Below, piece after piece: positions 1-9,605 of a stretch of 37,191 bases of DNA (the stretch's first letter is position 1; every line of letters starts with the position of its first letter). The stretch comes from Gammaproteobacteria bacterium (GTDB lineage Bacteria; Pseudomonadota; Gammaproteobacteria; SZUA-229): positions 1 to 37,191 of the forward strand of contig JAUVDT010000010.1 of NCBI GenBank assembly GCA_030595185.1, in the 5' to 3' direction. Under the pieces are notes generated by a model. That model was not told the origin of the DNA. It made no database searches and worked only from the letters and a program-made list of their open reading frames with translations. The translations under genes and the position numbers were made by a program.

Positions 1-22
1 TTGTCGCTGCAGCAAGCCGGCT

Positions 23-52
23 ATTATAACAACGTTTATGATAATAAAACAA
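23..52 (-). promoter_or_regulatory. Putative sigma70 promoter P2, reading left out of window
   Basis: On the minus strand TTGTTT and a perfect TATAAT are separated by 18 nt. It lies about 80 nt downstream of a stronger promoter in the same direction, and a gene on the minus strand would begin beyond base 1. The tandem layout resembles promoters of stable-RNA or ribosomal operons, but the product is outside the window. Confidence 0.45.
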
Positions 53-130
53 TCACTAATTTCATAAACTTTTTGTTGCTACAAGTAATAACACCCACTT
101 GCTTTCCTGTCTCTCGTCAGGAAGATGCGT

Positions 131-158
131 ATTATAGGGACCCTTGTCCTACCGTCAA
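131..158 (-). promoter_or_regulatory. Strong sigma70-like promoter P1, reading left out of window
   Basis: On the minus strand TTGACG (5 of 6 consensus) and TATAAT (6 of 6) are separated by 16 nt, with an A/T-rich stretch just upstream. The match is the best -35/-10 pair I found in the window. It points away from the rlmI-like gene towards a gene not included here. Confidence 0.6.
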
Positions 159-207
159 CACCTATTTGGCATTAATTTGAAATAAACTGGATTTAGTTAA
201 TTTTAGA

Positions 208-249
208 TCAATTAGTAATCACTTATACGCTAACATGATCACTAATTGA
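208..249. repeat. Imperfect inverted repeat (13 of 14 bp per arm)
   Basis: TCAATTAGT is mirrored by ACTAATTGA. After one mismatch the pairing continues inward as ATCA/TGAT around a 14-nt loop. No T-run follows on either strand, so it is not an obvious intrinsic terminator. It sits between the rlmI-like stop and promoter P1 and could be an operator or a processing hairpin. Nothing else is seen in the 1-358 gap apart from the two promoters. Confidence 0.5.
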
Positions 250-358
250 GCATTTATTACAAGCTTCTTTAATCCAATAAATTACTTCTACGAGCAATCT
301 CTTCTACTTAATGGATCAAATCACATAAAACACCCATTATTTAAAAGCACTAATACTT

Positions 359-1561
359 TTAAATACGCTGAATTCGGCTAAACACGGCTTTTAAGTATTC
401 GGTTTCTGGCATGACCGGATTGATTGGGTGATCTGGCCCCTGACCGCCCCACTCGATTATTTGCATTGATCTGTCGATATGGCGCGCGGCTTCATTGGTT
501 TTTTTGACAAGATCTGTTCGCGGCATGTGGTGTGAGCAGCTGCAAGAAACCAGGTAACCATCTGGATTTAGCAATTGCATGGCCGCCTGGTTGATGCGCT
601 TGTAGGCCTGGCTGCCAGTTTTGTAGTCTTTTTTCTTTTTGATGAAAGCCGGTGGGTCTACCACGATCAAATCGAATTTTTCGTTGGCTGTTCTTAAATC
701 TTTTAACACATCAAACGCGTTACCCTGAATCGAGGCGACTTTGTCTGCCACATTATTAAGCTCTGCATTGTGGTGCACGGCATCCAGGGCTTTTTCTGAA
801 GCATCAACGCAAAAGGATTCTGTCGCACCAGCCACGGCCGCACTTATGCCCCAACCACCAATGTAACTGAAGACATCTAATACACGTTTGCCTTTGGCGT
901 ATTGCATAAAGCGCTGGCGGTTCATGGCCTGGTCGTAGAACCAACCGGTCTTTTGGCCTTTCATTATTAACGCATCAAATAACACGCCATTTTCAGATAA
1001 TCTGGCGACTTCTGGTACGTTACCTTTTACTGACTCTATATATGAGTCCAGACCTTCGGCTTTTCGTGATGACGCATCGTTTCTTAATAAGATAGAGGAA
1101 GGCTCGAATACCGCATCCAGCATTTCGATAACATCTTGTTTCATCATCTCCATGCCGGCCGTTGATAGCTGCACAACTAATACATCATAAAAGCGATCGA
1201 CCACTAATCCTGGCAAACCATCAGCTTCACCAAATATAAGTCGATAGCATCGTTCTGCATAAAACTGTTCACGCAACGCAAGAGCGGCTCGAAATTTCTT
1301 TTTAAGAAATGAGCGACTCGGCTCACCATCCGTCCCGCGCTTTATTAAACGAGCGGCAATTAATGTGTTTGGGTTGATGTAGGCATAACCCAGTGCTTTG
1401 TTTGCTGAATCAGTTAATTGACACATCTGGCCCGGCTCAAAATCTTTTAATGGTGTAGCCGAGGTATCAATCTCATTACTGTAAATCCATAAATGACCAT
1501 TACGAATTCGACGGTCTTCATTTTTTTTCAGCTTTAAAACAGGGTAGTCAGTGTTGCTCAT
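359..1561 (-). CDS. rlmI: Class I SAM-dependent rRNA methyltransferase, RlmI-like
   Basis: Probably methylates a cytosine (m5C) in 23S rRNA, as RlmI does, using S-adenosylmethionine. The protein opens with a PUA-like region (LKKNEDRRIRNGHLWIYSNE), has a middle domain with FGEADGLPGLVVDR, then a Rossmann methyltransferase core with VLDVFSYIGGWG (SAM loop), VVDPPAF and the late CSCSHHM motif with the conserved cysteine. The track's 476-aa ORF starts inside the coding region of the upstream yihY-like gene. Starting at the ATG at 1561 (MSNTDYPVLKL) gives 400 aa, close to the family's usual roughly 395, and leaves a 22-nt gap to the upstream gene. The two genes are probably cotranscribed. The family is clear; assignment to RlmI rather than a close paralogue is by similarity recalled, not by search. 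Confidence 0.85.
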   Translation of the reverse strand: MSNTDYPVLKLKKNEDRRIRNGHLWIYSNEIDTSATPLKDFEPGQMCQLTDSANKALGYAYINPNTLIAARLIKRGTDGEPSRSFLKKKFRAALALREQFYAERCYRLIFGEADGLPGLVVDRFYDVLVVQLSTAGMEMMKQDVIEMLDAVFEPSSILLRNDASSRKAEGLDSYIESVKGNVPEVARLSENGVLFDALIMKGQKTGWFYDQAMNRQRFMQYAKGKRVLDVFSYIGGWGISAAVAGATESFCVDASEKALDAVHHNAELNNVADKVASIQGNAFDVLKDLRTANEKFDLIVVDPPAFIKKKKDYKTGSQAYKRINQAAMQLLNPDGYLVSCSCSHHMPRTDLVKKTNEAARHIDRSMQIIEWGGQGPDHPINPVMPETEYLKAVFSRIQRI

Positions 1562-1583
1562 TGATAGGTATTCCAATCTGTGA

Positions 1584-2414
1584 TCAAACCGCCAATCGAC
1601 GGCTTTTGTAATATTGCAGATAATAGCAAAGCTTGAAGCCATATAGGCATAAAACCCAGGATAAATATATCCAAAGCATGGTGAATAACAGCAAACTGAA
1701 TGAACCATAAATGGTCGTGTAGGCTCGGTTAATAAGAACGTAATAAATAAAGCCATTTTTTGCCAGTTGCCATAACCCCGCGACAACAACGGCAGAAAAT
1801 AATGCCGGCACGGTATCTACATGAGTATTTGGAGAGAATTTATAGATACTAAAAAAGAGCAAACACAACAGACCATACGATGACAGCGCATTAAACCAGG
1901 TTAATCGCGAAAAAACCTCTAAATAGACAGGTAATTGAGATGACACAAACAATGACGCACCCAATATAAAAGGCGCAATAATCATCACCGCAATAAAACC
2001 CACCATTGAATGAGATAATTTTCTATTGGGCACATCAAAAATACGGTTAACGATATCTGAATAATTCGCAAAAAATAACACCGAGGTAAAAACAATATAA
2101 ATCAAACCTACCCATCCCATATGAGAAGAATTTTCCAGGAAGCTATCAAGGTAGGTAATTATCTGCTGACTTTGCCCCGGCACCACAAAGCCCATCATCA
2201 CGGTTTTCATTTGCTCATAATAATCAGCAAACACCGGCATTTGGCTAAACACAGAAAATAGAATCCAAAACATGGGAATGACTGCAAATAAGGTATAAAA
2301 GCTAAGACTGGCTGCAAAATATGTCAGGTCATCGTTAAACGGCCGGATCGTAGCAACAAACTCAGGTAGCCGCTGAACATCTTTTTTTATTTCCTGAAAA
2401 ATCGGTTGCGCCAT
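1584..2414 (-). CDS. YihY/RNase BN-family inner membrane protein
   Basis: An integral membrane protein of the YihY family, once misnamed ribonuclease BN; its function is not settled. The 276 residues show about six hydrophobic segments (roughly residues 33-60, 98-118, 135-158, 178-195, 205-222, 235-262). Conserved family features are visible: [19 protein letters not shown] near the N-terminus, [19 protein letters not shown] in the middle and [18 protein letters not shown] near the end. The ATG is at 2414, divergent from the DUF255 gene with 73 nt between starts. It is the first gene of a likely two-gene unit with the rRNA methyltransferase. Confidence 0.85.
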   Translation of the reverse strand: MAQPIFQEIKKDVQRLPEFVATIRPFNDDLTYFAASLSFYTLFAVIPMFWILFSVFSQMPVFADYYEQMKTVMMGFVVPGQSQQIITYLDSFLENSSHMGWVGLIYIVFTSVLFFANYSDIVNRIFDVPNRKLSHSMVGFIAVMIIAPFILGASLFVSSQLPVYLEVFSRLTWFNALSSYGLLCLLFFSIYKFSPNTHVDTVPALFSAVVVAGLWQLAKNGFIYYVLINRAYTTIYGSFSLLLFTMLWIYLSWVLCLYGFKLCYYLQYYKSRRLAV

Positions 2415-2487
2415 GCAATCTCATCCCTCTGTGATATATAGTATAAAGAATAACACTCTCACTCTAACTGCACCAACAGGCAACATC

Positions 2488-4542
2488 ATGTCCGATAACC
2501 ATCTCGCCAATGAAACCAGCCCGTACTTATTACAACATAAGGACAACCCCGTTCATTGGTACCCCTGGGGTGAGGCCGCATTAAAAAAAGCCAGAGATGA
2601 AAACAAACCCATTTTATTATCGATTGGTTATTCAGCTTGCCACTGGTGTCACGTCATGGCACATGAATCGTTTGAAGATGAGAAAACCGCTGCAATAATG
2701 AACGAACATTTTATTAATATAAAAGTTGATCGCGAAGAAAGACCGGATCTCGATAAAATATACCAAACCACTCATTCATTATTAACCCAACGCTCTGGTG
2801 GCTGGCCACTCACTATGTTTCTCACACCCGATGAACAGATGCCTTTTTTTGCCGGCACCTATTTCCCCGATGAACCAAGACATGGCATGCCTGCTTTTTC
2901 TGTTATTTTACAACGCGTGTCCGACGCTTATAAAAATGACCACGGCAATATCCAACAACAAAACATTGCCATTAAAGATGTCTTTAAAAAAATAAACACG
3001 CAAGATAACAATCGCACCGACAAGATAAATGCAATGCCTATTGATATTGCAAAAAATCAGCTAAAGAAAAACTTTGATGAAAAATACGGCGGCTTTGGAG
3101 CGGCCCCTAAATTCCCCCACCCTGGCAATATTGAATTTGCATTCAAACAATGGGCACACTCATTAGCAGACCACAGTGAAGACTTTGATATTCTCAACAC
3201 TGCAACATTTACTTTAGAAAAAATGGCCGAAGGTGGAATCTTTGATCAACTCGGTGGTGGTTTTTGTCGCTACTCTGTTGATAACCAATGGCAAATCCCT
3301 CACTTTGAAAAAATGCTGTATGACAATGGACCTTTATTAAGCCTTTATTCACAAGCCTATACCATTGTTGAATTAACAATCTTCAAAGAAACCGCTATTG
3401 AAACAGCTCAATGGACTATGCGTGAAATGCAATCTAAAGACGGTGGCTATTATTCCAGTTTAGATGCCGATTCAGAACACGTCGAAGGCAAGTTTTATGT
3501 ATGGACGCCAAATGAAGTTAAAAAACATATCCCAGAAGAACACTACACTACTTTTTCAGAATATTTTGGCCTCAATCTACCGGCTAACTTTGAAGATAAA
3601 GACTGGAACTTAATTAAAGCAATAAAAATTAATAAATTGGCAGAAAAATTCGACCTTGATATTCATCGATTAAAAGAACAACTGAGTTCAGACCGCCAGC
3701 TTTTACTCAAAGCCAGAAGCAAAAGAGTGAGACCGGATACAGATGATAAAATACTCACATCGTGGAACGCCTTAATGATTAAAGGTATGTCGATGACCGG
3801 CCGCATTTTCGAAAATGCCAGCTTCATTCATTCGGCTCAGCAAGCGTTAAATTTCATTCATGAAAAACTATGGAATGAAAACCATTTATTTGCCACACAT
3901 AAAGATGACAAGACCCAACACAATGCTTACCTTGATGATTATGCTTTTTTACTCGATGCCATCATGGAGTTATTACAAGCCGAGTGGAACAAAGACTATC
4001 TAAAATTTGCTACTGACCTGGCTGAGTGTTTATTAAAAGAGTTTGAAGACACTGAAAATGGTGGTTTCTATTTTACAGGACACCACCACGAATCGTTAAT
4101 TTTACGACAAAAAAATTACGCCGATGACGCAATACCGTCTGGTAATGGCATCGCAGCCATTGCTTTACTCAAACTGGGTTATTTTTTATCAAACACGCAT
4201 TACCTGACTGCTGCAGAAAATGCGATAAAAGCATCATTTGATAGCATCAAACAATCACCGATTGCTCATGCGACTTTATTACAGGCATTGGATATTTATC
4301 TTAACAATGGAATGACTACAATTATTATTCGGGGTGACGCTTTAGTCGCTAAAGAATGGCAGGCAAGCCTGAACAAGAAATTCAAACCCAATGTACAACA
4401 TTTTTATTTACCAGAAAACATTCACTTACCCATTGAACTAGTGGGAAAGAAAGCACTGCCAGAAACCTGCGCCTACATTTGTCATGGAACAAGCTGCTCA
4501 GAACCAAAGTTTTCTATTAATGAAGTATTAAGCACTATCTAA
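2488..4542 (+). CDS. DUF255 thioredoxin-domain protein (YyaL/SSP411 family)
   Basis: A protein of 684 aa in the YyaL / spermatogenesis-associated protein 20 family, whose exact role is not established. The N-terminal DUF255 thioredoxin-like domain (about residues 1-165) begins [19 protein letters not shown] and carries the redox-like SACHWCHVM motif, followed by [13 protein letters not shown] and [12 protein letters not shown]. The remainder is an alpha-helical toroid resembling N-acylglucosamine epimerase-type folds, with [26 protein letters not shown] and [15 protein letters not shown]. The track ORF starts at 2413, overlapping the divergent yihY start; the ATG at 2488 ([15 protein letters not shown]) matches the usual family N-terminus and is preferred. 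It is monocistronic and convergent with the HD-GYP gene (32-nt gap). Confidence 0.88.
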   Translation: MSDNHLANETSPYLLQHKDNPVHWYPWGEAALKKARDENKPILLSIGYSACHWCHVMAHESFEDEKTAAIMNEHFINIKVDREERPDLDKIYQTTHSLLTQRSGGWPLTMFLTPDEQMPFFAGTYFPDEPRHGMPAFSVILQRVSDAYKNDHGNIQQQNIAIKDVFKKINTQDNNRTDKINAMPIDIAKNQLKKNFDEKYGGFGAAPKFPHPGNIEFAFKQWAHSLADHSEDFDILNTATFTLEKMAEGGIFDQLGGGFCRYSVDNQWQIPHFEKMLYDNGPLLSLYSQAYTIVELTIFKETAIETAQWTMREMQSKDGGYYSSLDADSEHVEGKFYVWTPNEVKKHIPEEHYTTFSEYFGLNLPANFEDKDWNLIKAIKINKLAEKFDLDIHRLKEQLSSDRQLLLKARSKRVRPDTDDKILTSWNALMIKGMSMTGRIFENASFIHSAQQALNFIHEKLWNENHLFATHKDDKTQHNAYLDDYAFLLDAIMELLQAEWNKDYLKFATDLAECLLKEFEDTENGGFYFTGHHHESLILRQKNYADDAIPSGNGIAAIALLKLGYFLSNTHYLTAAENAIKASFDSIKQSPIAHATLLQALDIYLNNGMTTIIIRGDALVAKEWQASLNKKFKPNVQHFYLPENIHLPIELVGKKALPETCAYICHGTSCSEPKFSINEVLSTI

Positions 4543-4574
4543 TGCCTTTCTATTACTTCAACAAATAAAATAAA

Positions 4575-5678
4575 CTAATCAGACTCAGGCTCCATATATT
4601 TTTCTTTGATACCGACTATAAGTTCAAGGTTATCAACGAAACACTTAACCAGTTCTGGATCAAAATGGCTACCTGAATTTTCTTTAATGAAAGAAACTGC
4701 ATCGTCAACAGACCAGGCCTTTTTATAAGGCCGCACCGAGGTAAGCGCATCAAACACATCTGCTAGAGCAGATATCCTACCCGGCAGAGGAATGTCAGTC
4801 CCTTTTAGATTATTTGGATAACCACTACCATCCCACTTTTCATGATGCGTTAATGCAATTTCTCTTGCCATTGACATCATCGGCGATTCATCACCTGATA
4901 AAATATCACCACCAATCTGCGCATGGGTTTTCATAATTTCCCATTCTTCTGGCTCAAATTTATCCGGCTTGAGCAATATGTGATCTGGTATTCCAATTTT
5001 TCCAATATCATGCATTGGACTTGCATTTAATAGTAAATCCAGCTCGTCTTCTGACATACCAACAGCCCTACCAATAATGACAGAGATATAACTCATGCGC
5101 ATAATATGTAGACCGGTTTCATTATCTCTATATTCAGCAGCTCGGCCTAAACGACGAACAACTTGCAAACGACTATCCTGCAATTGATGATGCGCTTCCT
5201 GTAACTCAGCCGTCCTCTCTTGCACCATACGTTCTAAATTAGAATTTTGATCTCTTAATAAAGCCTGTGCCTGTCTCATTTCTAATTGATTTTTAACACG
5301 TGCTAACAATTCATTTACAACAAAGGGTTTAGTAACAAAATCTCTTGCGCCCACATCCAAACCTTGCTGCCTGTATTCCTGAGCTTGTTGAGCCGTTAAA
5401 ACCAATATAGGTGGCAAAAAATCATCATTCAGATCATTGAGTTTTGTAATTAATTCAAAGCCGTCAATAAACGGCATATTAAGATCAATTAAAAATAAAT
5501 CGGCACCATGATTTTTATAAGCATCTACAACCAGGGTAGAGTCTTGTATTAATGTGACATTGGTATACCCCCCCATATCAAGCACTCTTTCTACCAGTTT
5601 AAGATTTGCAGCCTCATCATCTACAACGATGATGTGTCCAGATTTCAGATCTGTGGTTATCGATGTTATTTCATGCAT
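4575..5678 (-). CDS. Response regulator with HD-GYP c-di-GMP phosphodiesterase domain
   Basis: A two-domain cytoplasmic response regulator of 367 aa, expected to hydrolyse cyclic di-GMP when phosphorylated. An N-terminal receiver (about residues 15-132) has the acidic pair VVDDE, the phospho-acceptor in LFLIDLNMP and the lysine in VTKPF. A coiled linker (QEAHHQLQDSRLQ) leads to an HD-GYP domain (about residues 170-355). All catalytic motifs look intact: ETGLHIMRM, MHDIGKIGIP, THAQIGGDIL, LTHHEKWDGSGYP and ALADVFDAL. It lies 28 nt downstream of a large hybrid histidine kinase on the same strand, which is probably its cognate kinase. No strong Shine-Dalgarno is seen. Confidence 0.92.
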   Translation of the reverse strand: MHEITSITTDLKSGHIIVVDDEAANLKLVERVLDMGGYTNVTLIQDSTLVVDAYKNHGADLFLIDLNMPFIDGFELITKLNDLNDDFLPPILVLTAQQAQEYRQQGLDVGARDFVTKPFVVNELLARVKNQLEMRQAQALLRDQNSNLERMVQERTAELQEAHHQLQDSRLQVVRRLGRAAEYRDNETGLHIMRMSYISVIIGRAVGMSEDELDLLLNASPMHDIGKIGIPDHILLKPDKFEPEEWEIMKTHAQIGGDILSGDESPMMSMAREIALTHHEKWDGSGYPNNLKGTDIPLPGRISALADVFDALTSVRPYKKAWSVDDAVSFIKENSGSHFDPELVKCFVDNLELIVGIKEKYMEPESD

Positions 5679-5706
5679 AACTTTTCAACGCTCTAATAAT
5701 TAACAG

Positions 5707-8700
5707 CTAATCATTTTTTATATTTAAATGATGATAAACCGAATTCATTAATAACTTTATATCAACCGGCTTCGTTATATAACTAGCAAAGCCAGCATCC
5801 ATTCCTTTTTCTATATCTTTCGGCATTGCATTCGCACTAATAGCAATAACAGGATACGTTTCACCAAGATGCTTTCTTAATTCAGAAAGCACCGTATAAC
5901 CATCCATAGTAGGAAGGTTTATATCTAACAAAATAAGATCTGGTTTATTTTCCGCAACCAAATCAAGACCCAATATTGGCTCATGCACTGTAGATAAATG
6001 AAGGTTTTTATCTCTGGCAAAAACCTGCGCCATTAATCTAATATTAGCAGGATTATCTTCAATATATAAAACATTGTAGGACTTATCAACGGCCGGCCCT
6101 GCACTTAACTCTAGCAACTCAGCATTTAAAATAGATTCCATCTCACCTTGATAAAGATTAAGTTCAATAGAAAAAGTTGTACCTTTTCCTTCTTGACTCT
6201 GACAAGCAATACTTCCCCCCATCAGTTCAACCAGATTCTTAGTAATAACCAAACCTATTCCGCTTCCTTCTATGGTACTATTTTCAGAACCTAAACGATT
6301 AAATGGTTGAAATAGTCCATCTATTTGTCTCGCTGACAAGCCAGCCCCGGTATCTTCTATACTTATTTTATATAAATCGCCGGCCTCAGCGCAATGAATT
6401 CGTACCTCTCCATTATCAGAATTATACTTTACCGCATTACTTAATAAATTTAACAACACTTGCTTAAGGCGTAAGCGATCAGCTAAAACATGCACGCCGG
6501 AAGATAAAGATAAAATATCATCAATCTGTTTACCTTTTTCAATAAGTGAGATAACAACACCCTTTTTAACAGCCAGTATTGAAACTAAACTAATACTCTC
6601 TTTCAGCACCTCATCAAATGAAACCGGTTCAATCGACATTTGAGATTGACCTGACTCTATACTCGATAAATCAAGTACCTCATTAATTAATTCAAGCAAA
6701 TGTTCACCAGCATGCAGGATTTCTTTTACATTATCTTTTTGCCTGTCATTTGATCCGATAGATTCATCCATCTCCAATAATTGACCAAAACCAATAATTG
6801 CGTTCATCGGCGTTCTTAGCTCATGACTCATGCTCGATAAAAATTGTGATTTCGCTTTATTTGCACGCTCTGCCTGTTCTTTAGCATGCAATAATTCTTT
6901 TTCATTTTGCTTACGAGCACTGATATCTTTAAAGGTAATAACAACACCTTTAACTTCACCACTTTTTAAAATCGGCATACTCGAATACTCAACTATAATT
7001 GAGTCGTCATCAAAACATTTAAATCGTGTTTCAGTTCTCGAATTATATGAGTGCGTCAAAAATTCAGACTGATCAGTACCGTCTTCATTTTCCATAATAA
7101 CTTCAGACATAGTCTGACCAATTAAATCTTGTTGCACATAGCCCAACATGACACATGCAGCCTGGTTAACAAAAATTACATGACCACTATCATCAAGCCC
7201 AAACATTCCCTCACTCATTGAGTCCAATTGTGAGCGCATTAAGTCTTCAGATTCTCTTAATTGCTGCTGGGCTAGTTTACGTATTGAGATATCTTGCACA
7301 ACACCTAGCATTTGTATCGCGTTACCATCATCATCACGAATTACATTACCGCTTTCATGCAACCAGTGTAATGAGCCATCCTCCCATATCACTCGATGCT
7401 CTATATTGTATACAGTATCTTTTTCTATACATTCATTAATGGCAGTTTGCACCATATCACGATCATCTGGGTGAATTGCTGCAACAAAGTTTTCATAAGT
7501 AGTTTCAGTTTTAGGATCTTTATAACCAAACAATGGCGCAATACGATCAGACCAATACAAGTCTCCCTGCAATATATTCCAATCCCACGTTCCTATATTT
7601 GCAAAATGCTGACTAAGGTTTAAACGTTTCTCATTATTTACCAACTGAGTAACATCATTTCTTATAGAAACGTATTGATAAGGCACCCCCGTCTCATCTA
7701 GAAAAGGAACGATGGTTGAATCAACCCAATAGTTTGTCCCTTGTTTTGAGCGATTACACACCCGATCTTTCCAAACGTTACCAGCTGAAATAGTTTTCCA
7801 CAAGTTCTCAAAAAAAGCTGCATCATGATAACCGGATTTTAATACACTATGATTTTTACCTATTAATTCAGCGGCGCTATAACCACTAATTTCACAAAAT
7901 TTGTCATTCACATAAGTAATATCACCACTAATATCTGCAATGCTAACTATTGCATGATGATTAAGTGAAACATGCTGATTATCATTCAATAACAAGCTAC
8001 GATTTAAATTCTGATGTAAACGATGAGATTGTCTTGCGTATTTAAGGCGTGAAATAATAGCAATTTGAAATCTCTCTGGATCAACGGGTTTCGTTAAAAA
8101 GTATTCTCCGCCAAATTGCATTGCAATCCGCTGCTTATCAGGATTATCTTCTGATGAAAGATATATTATTGGGATATATGTATAGAAATTAAATTGCCGA
8201 ATAACCCGTGTCAATTCAATACCTGTCATTTCCGGCATATTGACATCTAATAAAAGCAAGTCCGGATGAAAATCTTTCATCACATCTAGGCATTTTAATG
8301 GCAATGATAATTGTTCAACAACAATACCCTCATTCTCCAGCAAGCTAGCGTGATATTGCATCGTGACAATATCATCATCGACAATCAAAACTCTGTATGG
8401 GTCTGATACTTGAGAATCTAACAAACGTTCAATCATCGCTGTTAGCTCCATCTTATTTATCGGCTTAGCTAACAGATATGAATTACCATTTCGTATCGCT
8501 GATAAACGATGATAAATATCTGACTTTTCAGAGACTCTAATGACAGGGCAAGTGAATAAAGATGGTGAATTTAATTGCTGTATGTCTTCTTCAAATAAAT
8601 CATAATCAATAATAACAAGTCTTGGGCTCCCCATGTCGCAAGCTGCCATCAAAGCAGCCACACTAATAAAACGCTTAACAAAAAATGATCCATTCTTTAA

Positions 8701-8787
8701 TGCAGAGGTTATTTCAGTGCTATTTTTGCCCTCTAAGACATAAAGCCAATGCTTATTCTCAGACAATGATTCATTAATAATATTCAC
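5707..8787 (-). CDS. Hybrid sensor histidine kinase with three receiver domains and PAS domains
   Basis: A soluble signalling kinase of 1026 aa with no transmembrane segment. Domains in order: a degenerate receiver (about 10-130, lacking the β1 acidic pair but with LVIIDYD and LLAKPIN); a complete receiver (about 132-250, LIVDDD, LLLDVNMP, LTKP); three PAS/PAC units (about 270-640; YVNDKFCEISGYSAAELIGK, a PAC-rich second, FVNQAACVMLGYVQQDLIGQ third); HisKA (MSHELRTPMNAIIGF, phospho-His); HATPase_c (NLLSNAVKYN, DTGAGLS, GSGIGLVI); and a C-terminal receiver (IEDNPANIR, LILLDINLP, ITKP). No Hpt domain is present. It starts with GTG at 8787. The short spacing to the HD-GYP regulator suggests a kinase-to-c-di-GMP pathway. 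The upstream 155 nt is shared divergently with the parA-like gene. Confidence 0.9.
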   Translation of the reverse strand: MNIINESLSENKHWLYVLEGKNSTEITSALKNGSFFVKRFISVAALMAACDMGSPRLVIIDYDLFEEDIQQLNSPSLFTCPVIRVSEKSDIYHRLSAIRNGNSYLLAKPINKMELTAMIERLLDSQVSDPYRVLIVDDDIVTMQYHASLLENEGIVVEQLSLPLKCLDVMKDFHPDLLLLDVNMPEMTGIELTRVIRQFNFYTYIPIIYLSSEDNPDKQRIAMQFGGEYFLTKPVDPERFQIAIISRLKYARQSHRLHQNLNRSLLLNDNQHVSLNHHAIVSIADISGDITYVNDKFCEISGYSAAELIGKNHSVLKSGYHDAAFFENLWKTISAGNVWKDRVCNRSKQGTNYWVDSTIVPFLDETGVPYQYVSIRNDVTQLVNNEKRLNLSQHFANIGTWDWNILQGDLYWSDRIAPLFGYKDPKTETTYENFVAAIHPDDRDMVQTAINECIEKDTVYNIEHRVIWEDGSLHWLHESGNVIRDDDGNAIQMLGVVQDISIRKLAQQQLRESEDLMRSQLDSMSEGMFGLDDSGHVIFVNQAACVMLGYVQQDLIGQTMSEVIMENEDGTDQSEFLTHSYNSRTETRFKCFDDDSIIVEYSSMPILKSGEVKGVVITFKDISARKQNEKELLHAKEQAERANKAKSQFLSSMSHELRTPMNAIIGFGQLLEMDESIGSNDRQKDNVKEILHAGEHLLELINEVLDLSSIESGQSQMSIEPVSFDEVLKESISLVSILAVKKGVVISLIEKGKQIDDILSLSSGVHVLADRLRLKQVLLNLLSNAVKYNSDNGEVRIHCAEAGDLYKISIEDTGAGLSARQIDGLFQPFNRLGSENSTIEGSGIGLVITKNLVELMGGSIACQSQEGKGTTFSIELNLYQGEMESILNAELLELSAGPAVDKSYNVLYIEDNPANIRLMAQVFARDKNLHLSTVHEPILGLDLVAENKPDLILLDINLPTMDGYTVLSELRKHLGETYPVIAISANAMPKDIEKGMDAGFASYITKPVDIKLLMNSVYHHLNIKND

Positions 8788-8911
8788 AAATTTTTATACT
8801 CAAACAGGCTCAGCAACATTAATATCCGCGATACTATATGGTTAATCAGTTTTTGTACGAAACAAAACTTAGTATTAACAAAAATATAACAAAAACAGGC
8901 AATTTCAACTA

Positions 8912-8927
8912 TATTGTATATACAATA
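8912..8927. promoter_or_regulatory. 16-bp perfect palindrome upstream of parA-like gene
   Basis: TATTGTATATACAATA is its own reverse complement. It ends 15 nt before the chosen ATG at 8943 and lies in the divergent intergenic region with the hybrid kinase. The form resembles operators of small dimeric repressors, but no regulator is identified. Confidence 0.45.
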
Positions 8928-8942
8928 AAAAGATTAAAACCT

Positions 8943-9602
8943 ATGCATACTATATTAGTACTAAATTCAAAAGGTGGCTGTGGAAAAACGACGATTTCTA
9001 TTAATATCGCCAGTTTTTTTGCCTGCTGGGGTGTGCAAGTAGCATTAGCAGATTTTGACAAGCAACATTCCAGTACCGACTGGTTAAGAGCCAGACCCAA
9101 AGAATCACCACGAATACTATCTGTTGCGGCCTGGCAAGAAAACTATACCATTCCAGATGAGGCTGAATATGTCATCATGGACACACCGGCGGGAATCAAT
9201 GAAGACGAACTGGCTCAACTATTACGCAAAGCAGATACCATATTAATTCCTATTTTACCATCACCGCTAGATATACGAGCAGCTGGACGACTCATTCATG
9301 ACATCATGCAACAATATGATGACTTACCCTTAAAACCCAGAATAGGTATTATTGCGAATAGAGTTAGGCGTCAAACAAAAATATACAATTCTTTAAAACG
9401 CTTTCTTAGTAAACTCGATTTGGACTTTATCGCGACATTACGAGACACTCAAAACTACATTACAACAACTGATCTTGGTATTAGTTTGTTTGAATTACCA
9501 AACTGGAAAAAACAAAAAGACTTAGCCGGGTGGTGCCAACTCATCAACTGGATTAACTATAATAAAATTTTTGATGTTCCTGAATTTCAGGATACAGCTT
9601 AA
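8943..9602 (+). CDS. Orphan ParA/MinD-family ATPase next to chemosensory cluster
   Basis: A deviant-Walker ATPase of 219 aa with no ParB partner nearby. It opens MHTILVLNSKGGCGKTTISI (Walker A with the signature lysine), followed by ALADFDKQHSSTDWL (switch I region), YVIMDTPAG (Walker B) and LIPILPSPLDIRAAG. ParA-family proteins of this orphan type position cellular cargoes such as chemoreceptor arrays (ParC in Vibrio, PpfA in Rhodobacter), plasmids or carboxysomes. The gene is convergent with cheD, and their stop codons are only 3 nt apart, so it belongs to the che neighbourhood although on the opposite strand. The track ORF begins at 8838; the ATG at 8943 places the P-loop at the correct distance from the N-terminus and is preferred. 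The array-positioning role is inference. Confidence 0.8.
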   Translation: MHTILVLNSKGGCGKTTISINIASFFACWGVQVALADFDKQHSSTDWLRARPKESPRILSVAAWQENYTIPDEAEYVIMDTPAGINEDELAQLLRKADTILIPILPSPLDIRAAGRLIHDIMQQYDDLPLKPRIGIIANRVRRQTKIYNSLKRFLSKLDLDFIATLRDTQNYITTTDLGISLFELPNWKKQKDLAGWCQLINWINYNKIFDVPEFQDTA

Positions 9603-9605
9603 GAA

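Noticed and set aside
1-180. Open frame of 59 codons from the left edge on the plus strand, ending in TGA at 178-180
   Set aside because: No start or ribosome site in the window, it overlaps two strong minus-strand promoters, and the translation resembles no protein I know.
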